From Promethearchaeota archaeon (GTDB lineage Archaea; Asgardarchaeota; Lokiarchaeia; Sigyniarchaeales; SOKP01): DNA of 41,960 nucleotides. The notes under the pieces were generated by a model that saw nothing but the letters and a program-made list of their open reading frames with translations, did no database searches and had not been told where the DNA came from. The stretch is from contig JAHPZJ010000003.1 in NCBI GenBank assembly GCA_019058245.1, positions 1 to 41,960 of the forward strand, in the 5' to 3' direction. How positions within the stretch are numbered: position 1 is the stretch's first letter; each line of letters begins with the position of its first letter. Positions 9,100 to 17,171 of the stretch are shown here, one piece after another. Both the position numbers and the translations under genes were made by a program.

Positions 9100-10212
9100 A
9101 TGAATAATAGAGAAATTCCTGAATCTGGAGAATCTAAGAAAGAAATGGTAAATGATACAAAAAGGTGGTCTTTTTGTCCAGTATGTGGAAATATACTATC
9201 AGACGTCAAAAATCTTAAGTTTTGTATAAAGTGTGGAATAAATCTTCAATTTCTGAAGGAAAATAAATATGTTCAAGCAAAAAGAGTGCAAAATCCTTAT
9301 ATCACACCAACCTTATCCCCTCCGCTTTCCAAGCCTCCCATTAAATATGGTCCGAAAAAAATTTCAGATGAAGAAATATTTAATACAAAAGAATTAAAAT
9401 TGTGGGGTACTTGGCCTTCCATTGGGATTCCATTATTGGCCTTTGTTATAATGACTATTGTAACTGCGGCAATTATGTTTATTATAATGTTCTTTTCTTT
9501 TAATTTTAATCTTAATCTATTAAATAATTTAATATCAAATCCCTACTTCGTAATATTTAGTTTATTTATTGAACTGATTTTTATACTTGTTCCTGTACTA
9601 TACATAGGTCAATATTTTCAAAATCCTACTTTAAAAAACAGACTTGAATTATTAGGTTTTACTAGAAAAGGTTTTAATAGAGTAGGATTAATTCAAGAAA
9701 TCTTAATAGGATTAGGATTTGCTATAGTAGGAATCGTATTAGTATTGGGATCATCCTTTTTAATTGAGAGATTCTTGGAGTCTGTTTTTAATGTTACATT
9801 TAGCAATGCTTCAACAGAGACAGATATAATCTTCTCTTCAGCAGATATTCTCATCATCGTTCTCTTTTCTATTTTAATGATTCTTGTTATAGGACCATCT
9901 GAAGAAATATTATTTAGAGGTTTTATGCAAAAAGGTCTAACCCGAAATTTAGGAAATTGGGGGGGAATTCTGCTTACTGCATTTATTTTTGCGATTATTC
10001 ACGTCTTAGAAATTATTATCTCATATTTAGATAGTCCAATCCTCTTACTTTTTTCATTTATTTATTCATTTATTCCTTATTTTTTGATCTCCCTTTTACT
10101 AGGATTAACTTACTATTGGCGGAATGAAAACCTAATAGCTGTCATTATTACTCATGGTGTGTATAACTCATTAACTATAATTTTAGCATATTTTTTTCCA
10201 TTTTTATTTTAG
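9100..10212 (+). CDS. zinc-ribbon CPBP-family intramembrane metalloprotease
   Basis: The 370-aa protein joins an N-terminal zinc ribbon (CPVC and CIKC, about residues 26-45) and a Pro-rich linker to a multi-helix membrane domain of the CPBP/CAAX-protease (ABI, Rce1-like) family. Family motifs are present. PSEEILFR gives the Glu-Glu pair and Arg (about 268-273). FAIIH gives the first His (about 301). ITHGVYN gives the second His (about 352). Such enzymes cleave within or next to membranes; in eukaryotes Rce1 trims prenylated CAAX proteins. The ATG at 9100 is preferred over a TTG two codons earlier. Downstream, 22 nt away, is the MtxX-like gene, so the two may share a transcript. The substrate is unknown. 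Confidence 0.85.
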   Translation: MNNREIPESGESKKEMVNDTKRWSFCPVCGNILSDVKNLKFCIKCGINLQFLKENKYVQAKRVQNPYITPTLSPPLSKPPIKYGPKKISDEEIFNTKELKLWGTWPSIGIPLLAFVIMTIVTAAIMFIIMFFSFNFNLNLLNNLISNPYFVIFSLFIELIFILVPVLYIGQYFQNPTLKNRLELLGFTRKGFNRVGLIQEILIGLGFAIVGIVLVLGSSFLIERFLESVFNVTFSNASTETDIIFSSADILIIVLFSILMILVIGPSEEILFRGFMQKGLTRNLGNWGGILLTAFIFAIIHVLEIIISYLDSPILLLFSFIYSFIPYFLISLLLGLTYYWRNENLIAVIITHGVYNSLTIILAYFFPFLF

Positions 10213-10234
10213 ATTTTACTCTAAATCACCAATC

Positions 10235-11080
10235 ATGATACAAAAATTTAAAGAAGTAGCGAAAAAAAAAAGTTCTAATATTGGAATTGGGTTAGGAACG
10301 TCTGAAGATCATAATCAAAAAATCTTACAAGCTAGCTTGAATTTTGTACGATTAAATAAAGCGAATGTGTATATTTTTGGTACTTCAAATCAAATAAAGA
10401 ATCTTCATAAACAAACCCCAGAAAATTCTCAAGTAAAATTTATTGAATGTCAAATCCCTGAATATGCAATTTTAACCTCTTTAATTAATAATACAATTCA
10501 ATCTATTGTAAGGGGTTCTATGAGCTCAAATAAATTCTTACATAATCTTAAAAAAGAGTTAAATGTTAAAAAAATTAATAGGTTAGCATTATTGGAAACA
10601 AATTTTGGGCAACAATTCTTCTTTGGACCAGTTGGGATTGATGAATGTAAAAACCTTAAGAACAAAATTCATTTTTTAGACTTAGCGATACAAAAACTAC
10701 TGGAATTTGAATTAATACCAAAAGTTAGTATTTTGAGTGGGGGTAGAATAAGTGATATCGGTAGAGATACTAAAGTTGATAATTCAATTCAGGATGCTGA
10801 TAAAATAGTTGAATTATTAAAACAAAAAATTAAAGATCTGGAGATCTCTCATGATGAGATATTAATCGAAAAAGCGATTGAAAATAAATCAAATTTAATA
10901 CTTGCACCCGATGGTATCTCTGGAAATTTAATTTATCGTACACTAGTTCACTTAGGTGGAGGCAAAGCATATGGGGCAATTTATATGGGACTAGAACATG
11001 CAATAATCGACACTTCTAGAGTAGGGGATTTTACTGAAATACAAGGTGCTTTATTGTTAGCACTTGCTTTATCAAAATGA
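10235..11080 (+). CDS. MtxX-like protein (methanogenesis marker 4 family)
   Basis: The 281-aa protein resembles the MtxX / methanogenesis-marker-4 family, which is distantly related to phosphotransacetylase (phosphate acetyl/butyryl transferase fold). Features matching my memory of the family are IGIGLGTSEDH at the N-terminus, a GGRISDIGRDTKVD segment about two thirds along, and APDGISGNLIYRTL followed by a Gly-rich GGGKAYG and a C-terminal DTSR motif. The biochemical function of the family is not established, and the original methyltransferase label is weak. No methanogenesis genes are in the window. It probably belongs to the CPBP-protease transcript 22 nt upstream. Confidence 0.72.
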   Translation: MIQKFKEVAKKKSSNIGIGLGTSEDHNQKILQASLNFVRLNKANVYIFGTSNQIKNLHKQTPENSQVKFIECQIPEYAILTSLINNTIQSIVRGSMSSNKFLHNLKKELNVKKINRLALLETNFGQQFFFGPVGIDECKNLKNKIHFLDLAIQKLLEFELIPKVSILSGGRISDIGRDTKVDNSIQDADKIVELLKQKIKDLEISHDEILIEKAIENKSNLILAPDGISGNLIYRTLVHLGGGKAYGAIYMGLEHAIIDTSRVGDFTEIQGALLLALALSK

Positions 11081-11276
11081 CAATTTCATTTTACATCTTA
11101 ATAATCAATAATCTATACTTAAACTATAGATTAAATTATTATGTTAGGAACACTAAAGAATTGATGAGTATTCCTTATTTATTTTAATTAGTTAAAAATA
11201 TCTATTAAAAAAAATATCAATTTTCTCAGAAAAACATATTACTATAGAAAAAAACAAAAAGGAAAAAAAAAGTTAT

Positions 11277-11579
11277 TTAACTTAAAGCTCCGATAAGCGT
11301 CGCAAGAAGTATAACAATTCCTCCAATCCAACACCCAAAGATAATTAATAAAATTCCAAGTACTCCTAAAATAGTGGGAGTATAATGTATTGGTTTTATT
11401 CCTAATAGAATAACAATAATTGCAAGAATTACAGCAATAATATCAATATATAATCCAAAACTCCAAAATCTAAAAATACCTATCAACTGTATTATTGATT
11501 CTATCAGGGCAATTACCCCGCCAATTATTGCTACAACACACATTAATTTATCTGATGCTTGCAACTTGCTCCATACCAT
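11277..11579 (-). CDS. small multi-helix membrane protein
   Basis: The ATG at 11579 is chosen over upstream ATG 11618 because an AAGGTGA ribosome binding site (11585-11591) sits five bases before it. The product is 100 aa (MVWSKLQASDKLMCVVAI...) with three to four hydrophobic segments covering almost the whole chain. It resembles small archaeal integral membrane proteins with repeated Ile/Gly helices, but no family is recognised. A role cannot be given. Confidence 0.65.
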   Translation of the reverse strand: MVWSKLQASDKLMCVVAIIGGVIALIESIIQLIGIFRFWSFGLYIDIIAVILAIIVILLGIKPIHYTPTILGVLGILLIIFGCWIGGIVILLATLIGALS

Positions 11580-11584
11580 TTGAT

Positions 11585-11591
11585 TCACCTT
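11585..11591 (-). promoter_or_regulatory. Shine-Dalgarno deciding the start of the small membrane gene
   Basis: Minus-strand AAGGTGA five nucleotides before the ATG at 11579. It lies inside the longer open frame and shows that the upstream ATG at 11618 is not the main start. Confidence 0.6.
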
Positions 11592-11723
11592 TCTTATTTT
11601 TATGATTTTTTTTATCAAAAAATAGAATAGAACAATTTATAAATTTTAACTAAAAATAACAAGATTACATTAATAAATAGAAGAATAGTATTCCTATTTC
11701 TAATTATTTTCAATAAAAAGAAA

Positions 11724-11948
11724 TTATGAATATTTTTCAATAATATAATTTTGTAAGGAACACACATATTTTTCAAGATTTAATATGAGAATTCTCTGTT
11801 CTACTTCACGAAGATATGACACATCTAAAAAATTGAATAACTCTTTTAATCTATTAATATTATCAAATAATTCTACGATTATTTTCCAATCATGCGCCCA
11901 TTCATAATCTTGAAATTCTTCCATTTGGATAATTTTTATCATCTCCAT
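11724..11948 (-). CDS. small acidic hypothetical protein
   Basis: A 74-aa open frame with balanced composition (acidic, several Trp/Tyr/Leu, predicted helical throughout) rather than the Lys/Asn/Ile bias of random AT-rich frames. Two ATGs (first and third codons) compete. GGA lies immediately before the first and GGAG immediately before the third, both unusually tight for ribosome binding. No family is recognised. It is separated by 144 nt from the small membrane gene on the same strand. Confidence 0.4.
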   Translation of the reverse strand: MEMIKIIQMEEFQDYEWAHDWKIIVELFDNINRLKELFNFLDVSYLREVEQRILILNLEKYVCSLQNYIIEKYS

Positions 11949-12340
11949 TCCTAGTTATTTTGAGTTATGTATAATAATTCATTTTAAAAAATATTGAGAT
12001 ACTCAAGGAAAAGTAATTTCTATTATTTATGAATTGTTGGAAAAATTATCTTTCAAAAATTTTCTGTACCTACTAAATAAAAATCCATCTATTTTTCAAA
12101 AATAAAAGAGTAATATCATTATTATTTAAGGGAAGAAGGGAGGTTTTATTCCCCAAGATCTTAGGTTATCACTAAGATATTAAACGAACACTTCGATCTT
12201 CTTAAGAAGAAGATTTATACTGATTAAAAACCTATATGAATTAGTAGTTATTTATTAAAATTAAATTAAATAATGAACATAAAAAACATTAGTATAAATA
12301 TATTATAAAATCTCTTCTGTCATTAAAATATTATTTGCTT
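11949..12340. other. 392-nt intergenic region with a cluster of hairpins
   Basis: Lies between divergent genes. The stretch about 12125-12215 is less AT-rich than its surroundings and contains three consecutive inverted repeats: GGGAA...TTCCC, a perfect 7-bp stem ATCTTAG/CTAAGAT with a 7-nt loop (12158-12178), and an 8-bp stem ATCTTCTT/AAGAAGAT with a 3-nt loop (12196-12214). This could be a small structured RNA or a leader of the 12341 gene. The rest is featureless AT-rich DNA. Confidence 0.45.
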
Positions 12341-13804
12341 ATGCTTCCATCACAATTTCAAAATCTTATCAAGACATTACAATCAGGAAAGATCTCAGAT
12401 TTTGTAAGTCTAGTCAAAAAATTTACTGAAAAGAGAAGCTCTTATATAATTGATTCAGAAAATTATGATAAATTCAGAAATCTTCTCAAAAAAACTTATT
12501 ATGCTACGCTCTCGGAATTCTTGACGAATATGCGATTTGATGAGTTTAGTAAGTTATTTAATATTTCTGATAAGATAGGAATCTTTATTGATGTCGCTAA
12601 TATCGATGTTATAGGGATTATTAGTAAATTACATGTAGATGGTATAAAAATTGGAAATACAGGTAGAATTATTGAACTCGTTAGGTTTTTTAATAAATAC
12701 AACTTATTAGAGAGGAATTTAACAGCAGAGGAATTAGAAATAGTTCAAGAAATAAAAGAGAATGACAAACTACTTATTGAAACTTTAAAGGATCTATTTG
12801 GAAATGTTACGGATTCGTTAATATTTTATGTCTGTAAAATTATGCCACACGATTATATAGTATGGCTACGGGATCGAGATTTTGTAGTCGATCCCAATTT
12901 TTTAAAAAATTGGACTGATAATTTCTCCATATATGGTTTAAGTGTTAGGAATTTAGGAAGAGTAGAAGATTTTATAAAAAAGGTGGAAACTACGCAAAAC
13001 TCTGGAAATTTAGATAAGGCGTTCTTAACCTTAAGATTTAATCCTCGCTACATTATTAGCTATGAGAGCCAACATATTTTACGTGAATATCATGAAATAC
13101 ATCTTGTTTACCCTGAGAATATAAAAAAAAATAAAGAAAAAATCCTCGATAAAGATAATTATAATTTTTATAGTCTATCAATGGTGATTTTCGGGGGATT
13201 AGGACCAGAAGGTTTTGGTTTTACTTATTCTACTCCTAAAGGAGAAGTTATAGAAATATGTTCCGATCAAAAAGAAACAGAAGCTATCATAATTAAGTTC
13301 AAACAATACCTAAAGAGAAAATTTTTAGATAAACTTGAAAAAGAAATGGAAAGTTTAAAAATAAATATTGACATTAGAAGAAAAGTAATTAATTATTTAT
13401 CAGATATTATTAATCCCAAAGAATTAATTAGTTATACTAACAAAAATTCAATTTTAAGAAAAATAAGAGATTTCTTGTTTCAGTTTGATGAATTTCAGAA
13501 GATACAAGAATCTGGACTTGAAGATATCCTCCTAAATATTTCTATTGCAATTTCAATCATACTTAAAAGTGTTAAACTTAAAGATCAATTCATGACTCGG
13601 ATGGAGTTAGTAGCTGATAATAAATTAAAATCTGAAGATTTAGCAAAACTCACGAGCTTAAAAGGAAAATCCCATTATGACGTTTTAAGGGAAAGGATTT
13701 TTCTCCAAAATAAACCAAAATGGTTTTTCAAAGACTATCCTGAAGAAATAAAAGAATTTGAAAATGAATATAATAAATTAGCTGGAAGAAGATGGAGATG
13801 GTAA
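12341..13804 (+). CDS. hypothetical cytoplasmic protein, 487 aa
   Basis: No family recognised. The ATG at 12341 (MLPSQFQNLIKTLQ) is used; a TTG two codons earlier is less likely. The first 80 residues are helical and basic. A more globular block follows (GIFIDVANIDVIGII..., HDYIVWLRDRDFVVDPN) with alternating hydrophobics suggesting an alpha/beta core. A Gly-rich loop IFGGLGPEGFGFTYS lies near residue 285. The last 170 residues are again helical and end in RRWRW. No metal-binding cysteines, Walker motifs or membrane helices are visible. It precedes the tRNA-Pro gene, which is on the other strand. Confidence 0.7.
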   Translation: MLPSQFQNLIKTLQSGKISDFVSLVKKFTEKRSSYIIDSENYDKFRNLLKKTYYATLSEFLTNMRFDEFSKLFNISDKIGIFIDVANIDVIGIISKLHVDGIKIGNTGRIIELVRFFNKYNLLERNLTAEELEIVQEIKENDKLLIETLKDLFGNVTDSLIFYVCKIMPHDYIVWLRDRDFVVDPNFLKNWTDNFSIYGLSVRNLGRVEDFIKKVETTQNSGNLDKAFLTLRFNPRYIISYESQHILREYHEIHLVYPENIKKNKEKILDKDNYNFYSLSMVIFGGLGPEGFGFTYSTPKGEVIEICSDQKETEAIIIKFKQYLKRKFLDKLEKEMESLKINIDIRRKVINYLSDIINPKELISYTNKNSILRKIRDFLFQFDEFQKIQESGLEDILLNISIAISIILKSVKLKDQFMTRMELVADNKLKSEDLAKLTSLKGKSHYDVLRERIFLQNKPKWFFKDYPEEIKEFENEYNKLAGRRWRW

Positions 13805-13914
13805 ATTAAGATCTTTAATAATACTTTTCTACTAATTGTTTTTTTAAAATTGTTCTAATCAAGTGAAAGAACTTGAAATTAAATTGTTCAATTTTTTAAA
13901 CGTTTAAAGAAAAA

Positions 13915-14018
13915 TGGGAGAGGGGGGAATTGAACCCCCGACCACTTGGCCCCCAGCCAAATTAACTTGATTATTTAAATACTAATTAATGTATCATACC
14001 AAGCTAGACTACCCTCCC
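13915..14018 (-). tRNA. tRNA-Pro (anticodon GGG) with one intron
   Basis: Minus-strand cloverleaf with acceptor GGGAGGG/CTCTCCC, discriminator A, T-arm GGGGG-TTCAATT-CCCCC, and anticodon loop CTGGGGG (anticodon GGG, proline). The gene is 104 nt. About 30 nt (approximately 13961-13990) sit between the D-arm and the anticodon arm. Removing them gives a perfect anticodon stem CTTGG/CCAAG and a 74-nt tRNA. The intron is therefore near position 27/28, not the common 37/38. Its ends ATTAATT/AGTTAAT can pair. I could not fit a full bulge-helix-bulge, so the exact splice sites may be off by a nucleotide. CCA is not encoded. Confidence 0.88.
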
Positions 14019-14177
14019 ACTTAAGCAAGGGTTCAGTATATTATGTAAAGTATAGTGAAAACTGGTAATTAAATCTTTTTTGTTTCAATTCCTTAAACTT
14101 TAACCAATAATTTTTAAATTCTTTTAAGAGTTTTCTATATTAACTTTTAAATTATATTTATATACATTTCTAAAAAT

Positions 14178-14474
14178 TTGCGTTCCAGAAAACCATTTGT
14201 AATCTTTTGGCCTCAATATTTTGAAGTAAAAAGGAGTCGTAGTGATGGTAGACGAATTCCTAAGAAATTTGCTTCAGAAAAAGTTAGTTTAGAAGATATC
14301 TCCAAATCAGCACAGAATTTAGGTTATAATACACAGATTGAAAGAGGTTATAAATATTCTAGAACATGGTGGGATAATGCGGGAAGAGTATTAATAGATA
14401 TAAAGGGTAAAAAGAAAAATAGAGTAATGCTGGAAGTAGCGAAGGAAATTAGAAAAATACATACAGAAGGATAG
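14178..14474 (+). CDS. srp19: signal recognition particle subunit SRP19
   Basis: SRP19 binds the 7S SRP RNA and prepares it for SRP54, so that ribosomes making membrane or secreted proteins are targeted to the membrane. The 98-aa product is the usual archaeal length and has the core signatures: IFWPQYFEVKRSRSDGRRIP at the N-terminus, the AxxLGY segment (NLGYNTQIERG), YSRTWWDNAGRVLI and a C-terminal basic KGKKKNR. The start appears to be TTG at 14178, as there is no in-frame ATG upstream near it. The hypA gene follows 10 nt downstream and is probably co-transcribed. Confidence 0.9.
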   Translation: MRSRKPFVIFWPQYFEVKRSRSDGRRIPKKFASEKVSLEDISKSAQNLGYNTQIERGYKYSRTWWDNAGRVLIDIKGKKKNRVMLEVAKEIRKIHTEG

Positions 14475-14484
14475 TATCGCTATT

Positions 14485-14856
14485 ATGCATGAGTTTTCCT
14501 TTGCCCTTGATATTTTTAAAGTTGCTGAAGCTACAGCACTTAAATATAATGCTAAAAGAATAACCGAAGTTTTACTTGAAATTGGGGAATTAACACTTAT
14601 AGTTCCTGAACTCCTTCAACGCTCTTTTGAAATGGCTACGAAAGGGACAATAGCAGAGGGGGCTAGATTAACAATTACAATAACACCTGGAAAAGTAAAA
14701 TGTCGAGATTGTAATAAAATTTCGGAGGTATCTATAACTCGAGAAGCACAATTAACTGGGCTTCAACTTTTTAAATGCTCTCATTGTGATAGTAATAATA
14801 CTGAAATTGTTGAAGGTAAAAAAGCAAATGTAAAAAATATCAAAATTCAAGAATAA
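14485..14856 (+). CDS. hypA: hydrogenase nickel-incorporation protein HypA
   Basis: HypA delivers nickel to [NiFe] hydrogenase maturation, together with HypB. At 123 aa it has family length. It starts MHEFS, whose His2/Glu3 form the nickel site, and carries a zinc site of two CxxC pairs, C73/C76 and C98/C101. The conserved EIGELTLIVPELLQRSFE helix-strand segment is present. No other hyp or hydrogenase gene is in the window, so the target enzyme must be encoded elsewhere. It follows srp19 by 10 nt. Confidence 0.93.
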   Translation: MHEFSFALDIFKVAEATALKYNAKRITEVLLEIGELTLIVPELLQRSFEMATKGTIAEGARLTITITPGKVKCRDCNKISEVSITREAQLTGLQLFKCSHCDSNNTEIVEGKKANVKNIKIQE

Positions 14857-14921
14857 GTTAATTAAAGTTGTTGAAATCTTAGAAATTAAGGGAACTTTTC
14901 AGATCTTTTCACTTTTAAAAT

Positions 14922-15299
14922 TTATACTAAAATGGCATTTAGCAATCCATGCTGTCCAGGTCTACTCGTTATTTTTGCATTCCCTAATTCGGTCTCAACA
15001 ATCGCTCCTTTTGTTAGTACATGTCTTCGATTCAAATCTTTAGAAGCATCGTTGCTTTCAAATCGTAAAATTCTAACTTTTTTTGTTTTATTTGTATTTG
15101 GATCTGTTACATTGATAAATTGAGACGCAAATAGCCTAATTTTGAAATTTCCTCCCATAGTACGTTGTTTTTTCTTTTTTTCTTGCCCTATTTCTGTGTC
15201 TATCCTAGGACGTTCCAACTCTCTTTTTCTTTTCTTTCTAAAATATTTATATTTCTTCCCTGTATATTTTCGCTTACTTCTTACTTGAGACCTTGCCAT
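14922..15299 (-). CDS. rps8e: ribosomal protein S8e
   Basis: This 125-aa archaeal/eukaryotic small-subunit ribosomal protein has the basic N-terminus (ARSQVRSKRKYTGKKYKYFRKKRK), the ELERPRIDTEIG and GGNFKIRLFASQFINV core and the C-terminal SRPGQHGLLNAILV seen in archaeal S8e. It converges with hypA (65 nt apart) and is divergent from the proteasome gene. It stands alone, not in an S10- or spc-type ribosomal operon. Confidence 0.95.
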   Translation of the reverse strand: MARSQVRSKRKYTGKKYKYFRKKRKRELERPRIDTEIGQEKKKKQRTMGGNFKIRLFASQFINVTDPNTNKTKKVRILRFESNDASKDLNRRHVLTKGAIVETELGNAKITSRPGQHGLLNAILV

Positions 15300-15487
15300 G
15301 AAATACTTACCAAATTTAAACCGATTGAATATTTAAAATAAGGAAGGATATCTTTAAAATTTTTTTAAAAATCCCCCTTAATTATGATTTATTAAGGTAA
15401 AATAAATATAGTACAAATTTTTATTTATTATATATTATATATCATTAATCTAGTTATTCAATATAATCATATCTAATTCTTAGGAAA

Positions 15488-16129
15488 ATGATGGAAAATA
15501 ATTTTCATAAAAAACCATTGGATCATGAACAATATGAGAAGATGCTTCAAACAGGAACAACAACCATTGGTATTATGATAAAGGATGGAGTTGTTATAGC
15601 CACTGATTCACAAGCAACTGCAGGAACCTTCGTGGCATCTAAACAAGCTCAGAAATTATTTGAAATTAATAAATATACTGCAGCTACCATCGCAGGAGGA
15701 GTTGCGGATTGTCAGTACGTCATAAATCAAATTCAAGCTTTATCTCGTTTAAAAGAAATTGAAGAAGGAGAAGTAGCTGAGCCAAAATATGTAGCTAGCC
15801 TTTGCAGAAATATATTATTTAGTGGTAGAAGCTATTTTGTAAGTTTGATGATTGTAGGTGGTTATTCAGTAAAACAAAAGGATGGCATCCTATATGGGAT
15901 CGATCTTCTAGGTACGTTGTATGAAGAGGATAGCTATTTATCTTTCGGTTCTGGTAGTCCATTTAGTCTTGGAGTGCTAGAGGCGGATTGGAAACCTAAT
16001 TTAACGAAAGCAAAGGGTATTGAATTAGTAAAAACAGCGATAACTAGTTCAAAAGAAAGAGATGCGGGTTCAGGTTATGAACTACAAATTTGCACTATAG
16101 ATAAGAATGGTTTTAAGCAAGTTGAATAA
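15488..16129 (+). CDS. psmB: proteasome beta subunit
   Basis: Catalytic subunit of the 20S proteasome, an N-terminal threonine protease. A 23-residue propeptide ends QTG, and cleavage before the TTTIG run exposes Thr24 as Thr1. Counting from Thr1, Asp17 (ATD) and Lys33 (QAQK) fall exactly at the catalytic positions. GSGSP supplies the Ser near 129, and ERDAGSGYEL the Asp166/Ser169 pair. It should therefore be an active, autoprocessed subunit. Tandem ATGs at 15488 and 15491 are alternative starts. The JAMM-protease gene lies about 0.5 kb away on the opposite strand. Confidence 0.95.
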   Translation: MMENNFHKKPLDHEQYEKMLQTGTTTIGIMIKDGVVIATDSQATAGTFVASKQAQKLFEINKYTAATIAGGVADCQYVINQIQALSRLKEIEEGEVAEPKYVASLCRNILFSGRSYFVSLMIVGGYSVKQKDGILYGIDLLGTLYEEDSYLSFGSGSPFSLGVLEADWKPNLTKAKGIELVKTAITSSKERDAGSGYELQICTIDKNGFKQVE

Positions 16130-16277
16130 TCGTTTTTATTAAGAACTAAAATTTTCTAACTTGTCTCTTTTGTTTTGTTTCTTTTTTAGTAATGTATTAC
16201 TATAAAAACTAAAGAAACAATCCCAACTAATAAAAATATTAAATTCTTGTCATAGGTATTTTCTCTGTAAAAATAGA

Positions 16278-16628
16278 TTAGTTATGTTGAATTAATGCTA
16301 TCTTGGCTCCATTTGGATCTTCTAAGAAAGCAAGGGTCCCAACCGTTATTGGTATAGGGTCCATGGTGATTTTGGCACCTTTAGATTTGAGTTCTTTCAC
16401 TGTGGTGTTTAAGTCTTTAACTTCGATTCCCACCGAAAACAGACCAATTTCACTTTCAGTATTTTTTATAAGTTCTATCATAGCATCCCCTTGACCTTTC
16501 AATAATGTAATTATCACTCCAGGCAGGGGGGTATATTGGCTATCTACTTCAAAATCCATAATTTCAGTATAAAATTTGATGGATTTTTCCATATTCTCAA
16601 CAATTATGGTAGCATATTTAACTTTCAT
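16278..16628 (-). CDS. VOC (glyoxalase/bleomycin-resistance) fold protein
   Basis: A 116-aa single-module VOC protein: [19 protein letters not shown], an edge strand MIELI, and [14 protein letters not shown]. Aligning from memory with E. coli glyoxalase I, the four metal ligands (His, Glu, His, Glu) correspond here to Tyr5, Glu52, Ser65 and Ala111, so only one remains. It is unlikely to be an active glyoxalase I and could be a ligand-binding or epimerase-like relative. It is the last gene of a probable minus-strand operon after the JAMM protein (41 nt gap). Confidence 0.82.
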   Translation of the reverse strand: MKVKYATIIVENMEKSIKFYTEIMDFEVDSQYTPLPGVIITLLKGQGDAMIELIKNTESEIGLFSVGIEVKDLNTTVKELKSKGAKITMDPIPITVGTLAFLEDPNGAKIALIQHN

Positions 16629-16669
16629 ATTTTATCTCAACCACTAATTATAATTCATCAATAATCAAA

Positions 16670-17155
16670 TTATTTTTCTAAAATTTGAATTTGTTTAAGC
16701 TCATTAAAAATATAAATAAATCCATTTAATTTTTCACTATTAGCATTCATAATAGTCCAAATTAGATGTTTAAATTTAGATACACCACTTTTATAATAAC
16801 CTTCCATATATGGAATATCTATTCCACTAGGGTACGCACTTCCTGGATGAGAATGAAATATGCTAATAAGTTGATAATTGTATTCTTTAGAATAAGTACT
16901 CGAAATTTCTATTAATTTATTATAATCATCCATTAAAAATGCGATTGGACTTTTATGGCTAGATTCAATACACTCGAATTTAATACCATAAAAATGATAA
17001 AAAAATTCATCTTTACTATTGGATTTTTTTTGCTCCTCAATCTTCCCAAAAATCAAACCACAAGCCTCATTAGGCTTAGCTTTCATAACACATAGTTTAA
17101 TATCTTCTAAAACTTCAACATTTACGAAGAGAATTATATCTTTTTCAATTTGCAA
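16670..17155 (-). CDS. JAMM/MPN-domain metalloprotease-like protein
   Basis: A 161-aa stand-alone JAB1/MPN/Mov34 domain. These zinc proteases remove ubiquitin or ubiquitin-like modifiers (Rpn11, archaeal JAMM) or process cysteine-carrier proteins. The visible active site is Glu30 (PNEACGL), His101-x-His103 (IFHSHPG) and Ser110-x2-Asp113 (PSGID). The loop between the second His and the Ser is six residues, one fewer than the usual seven. A 16-nt gap separates it from the upstream DUF4443 gene, indicating an operon. The proteasome beta gene is close by. The natural substrate (a SAMP- or ubiquitin-like protein) cannot be named, and no modifier gene is in the window. Confidence 0.85.
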   Translation of the reverse strand: MQIEKDIILFVNVEVLEDIKLCVMKAKPNEACGLIFGKIEEQKKSNSKDEFFYHFYGIKFECIESSHKSPIAFLMDDYNKLIEISSTYSKEYNYQLISIFHSHPGSAYPSGIDIPYMEGYYKSGVSKFKHLIWTIMNANSEKLNGFIYIFNELKQIQILEK

Positions 17156-17171
17156 ATATCTAACCCCCTAA

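Noticed and set aside
14932..15123. 63-aa open frame on the plus strand over S8e
   Set aside because: Shadow of the S8e gene; no ribosome site, and the opposite frame is a clear ribosomal protein.
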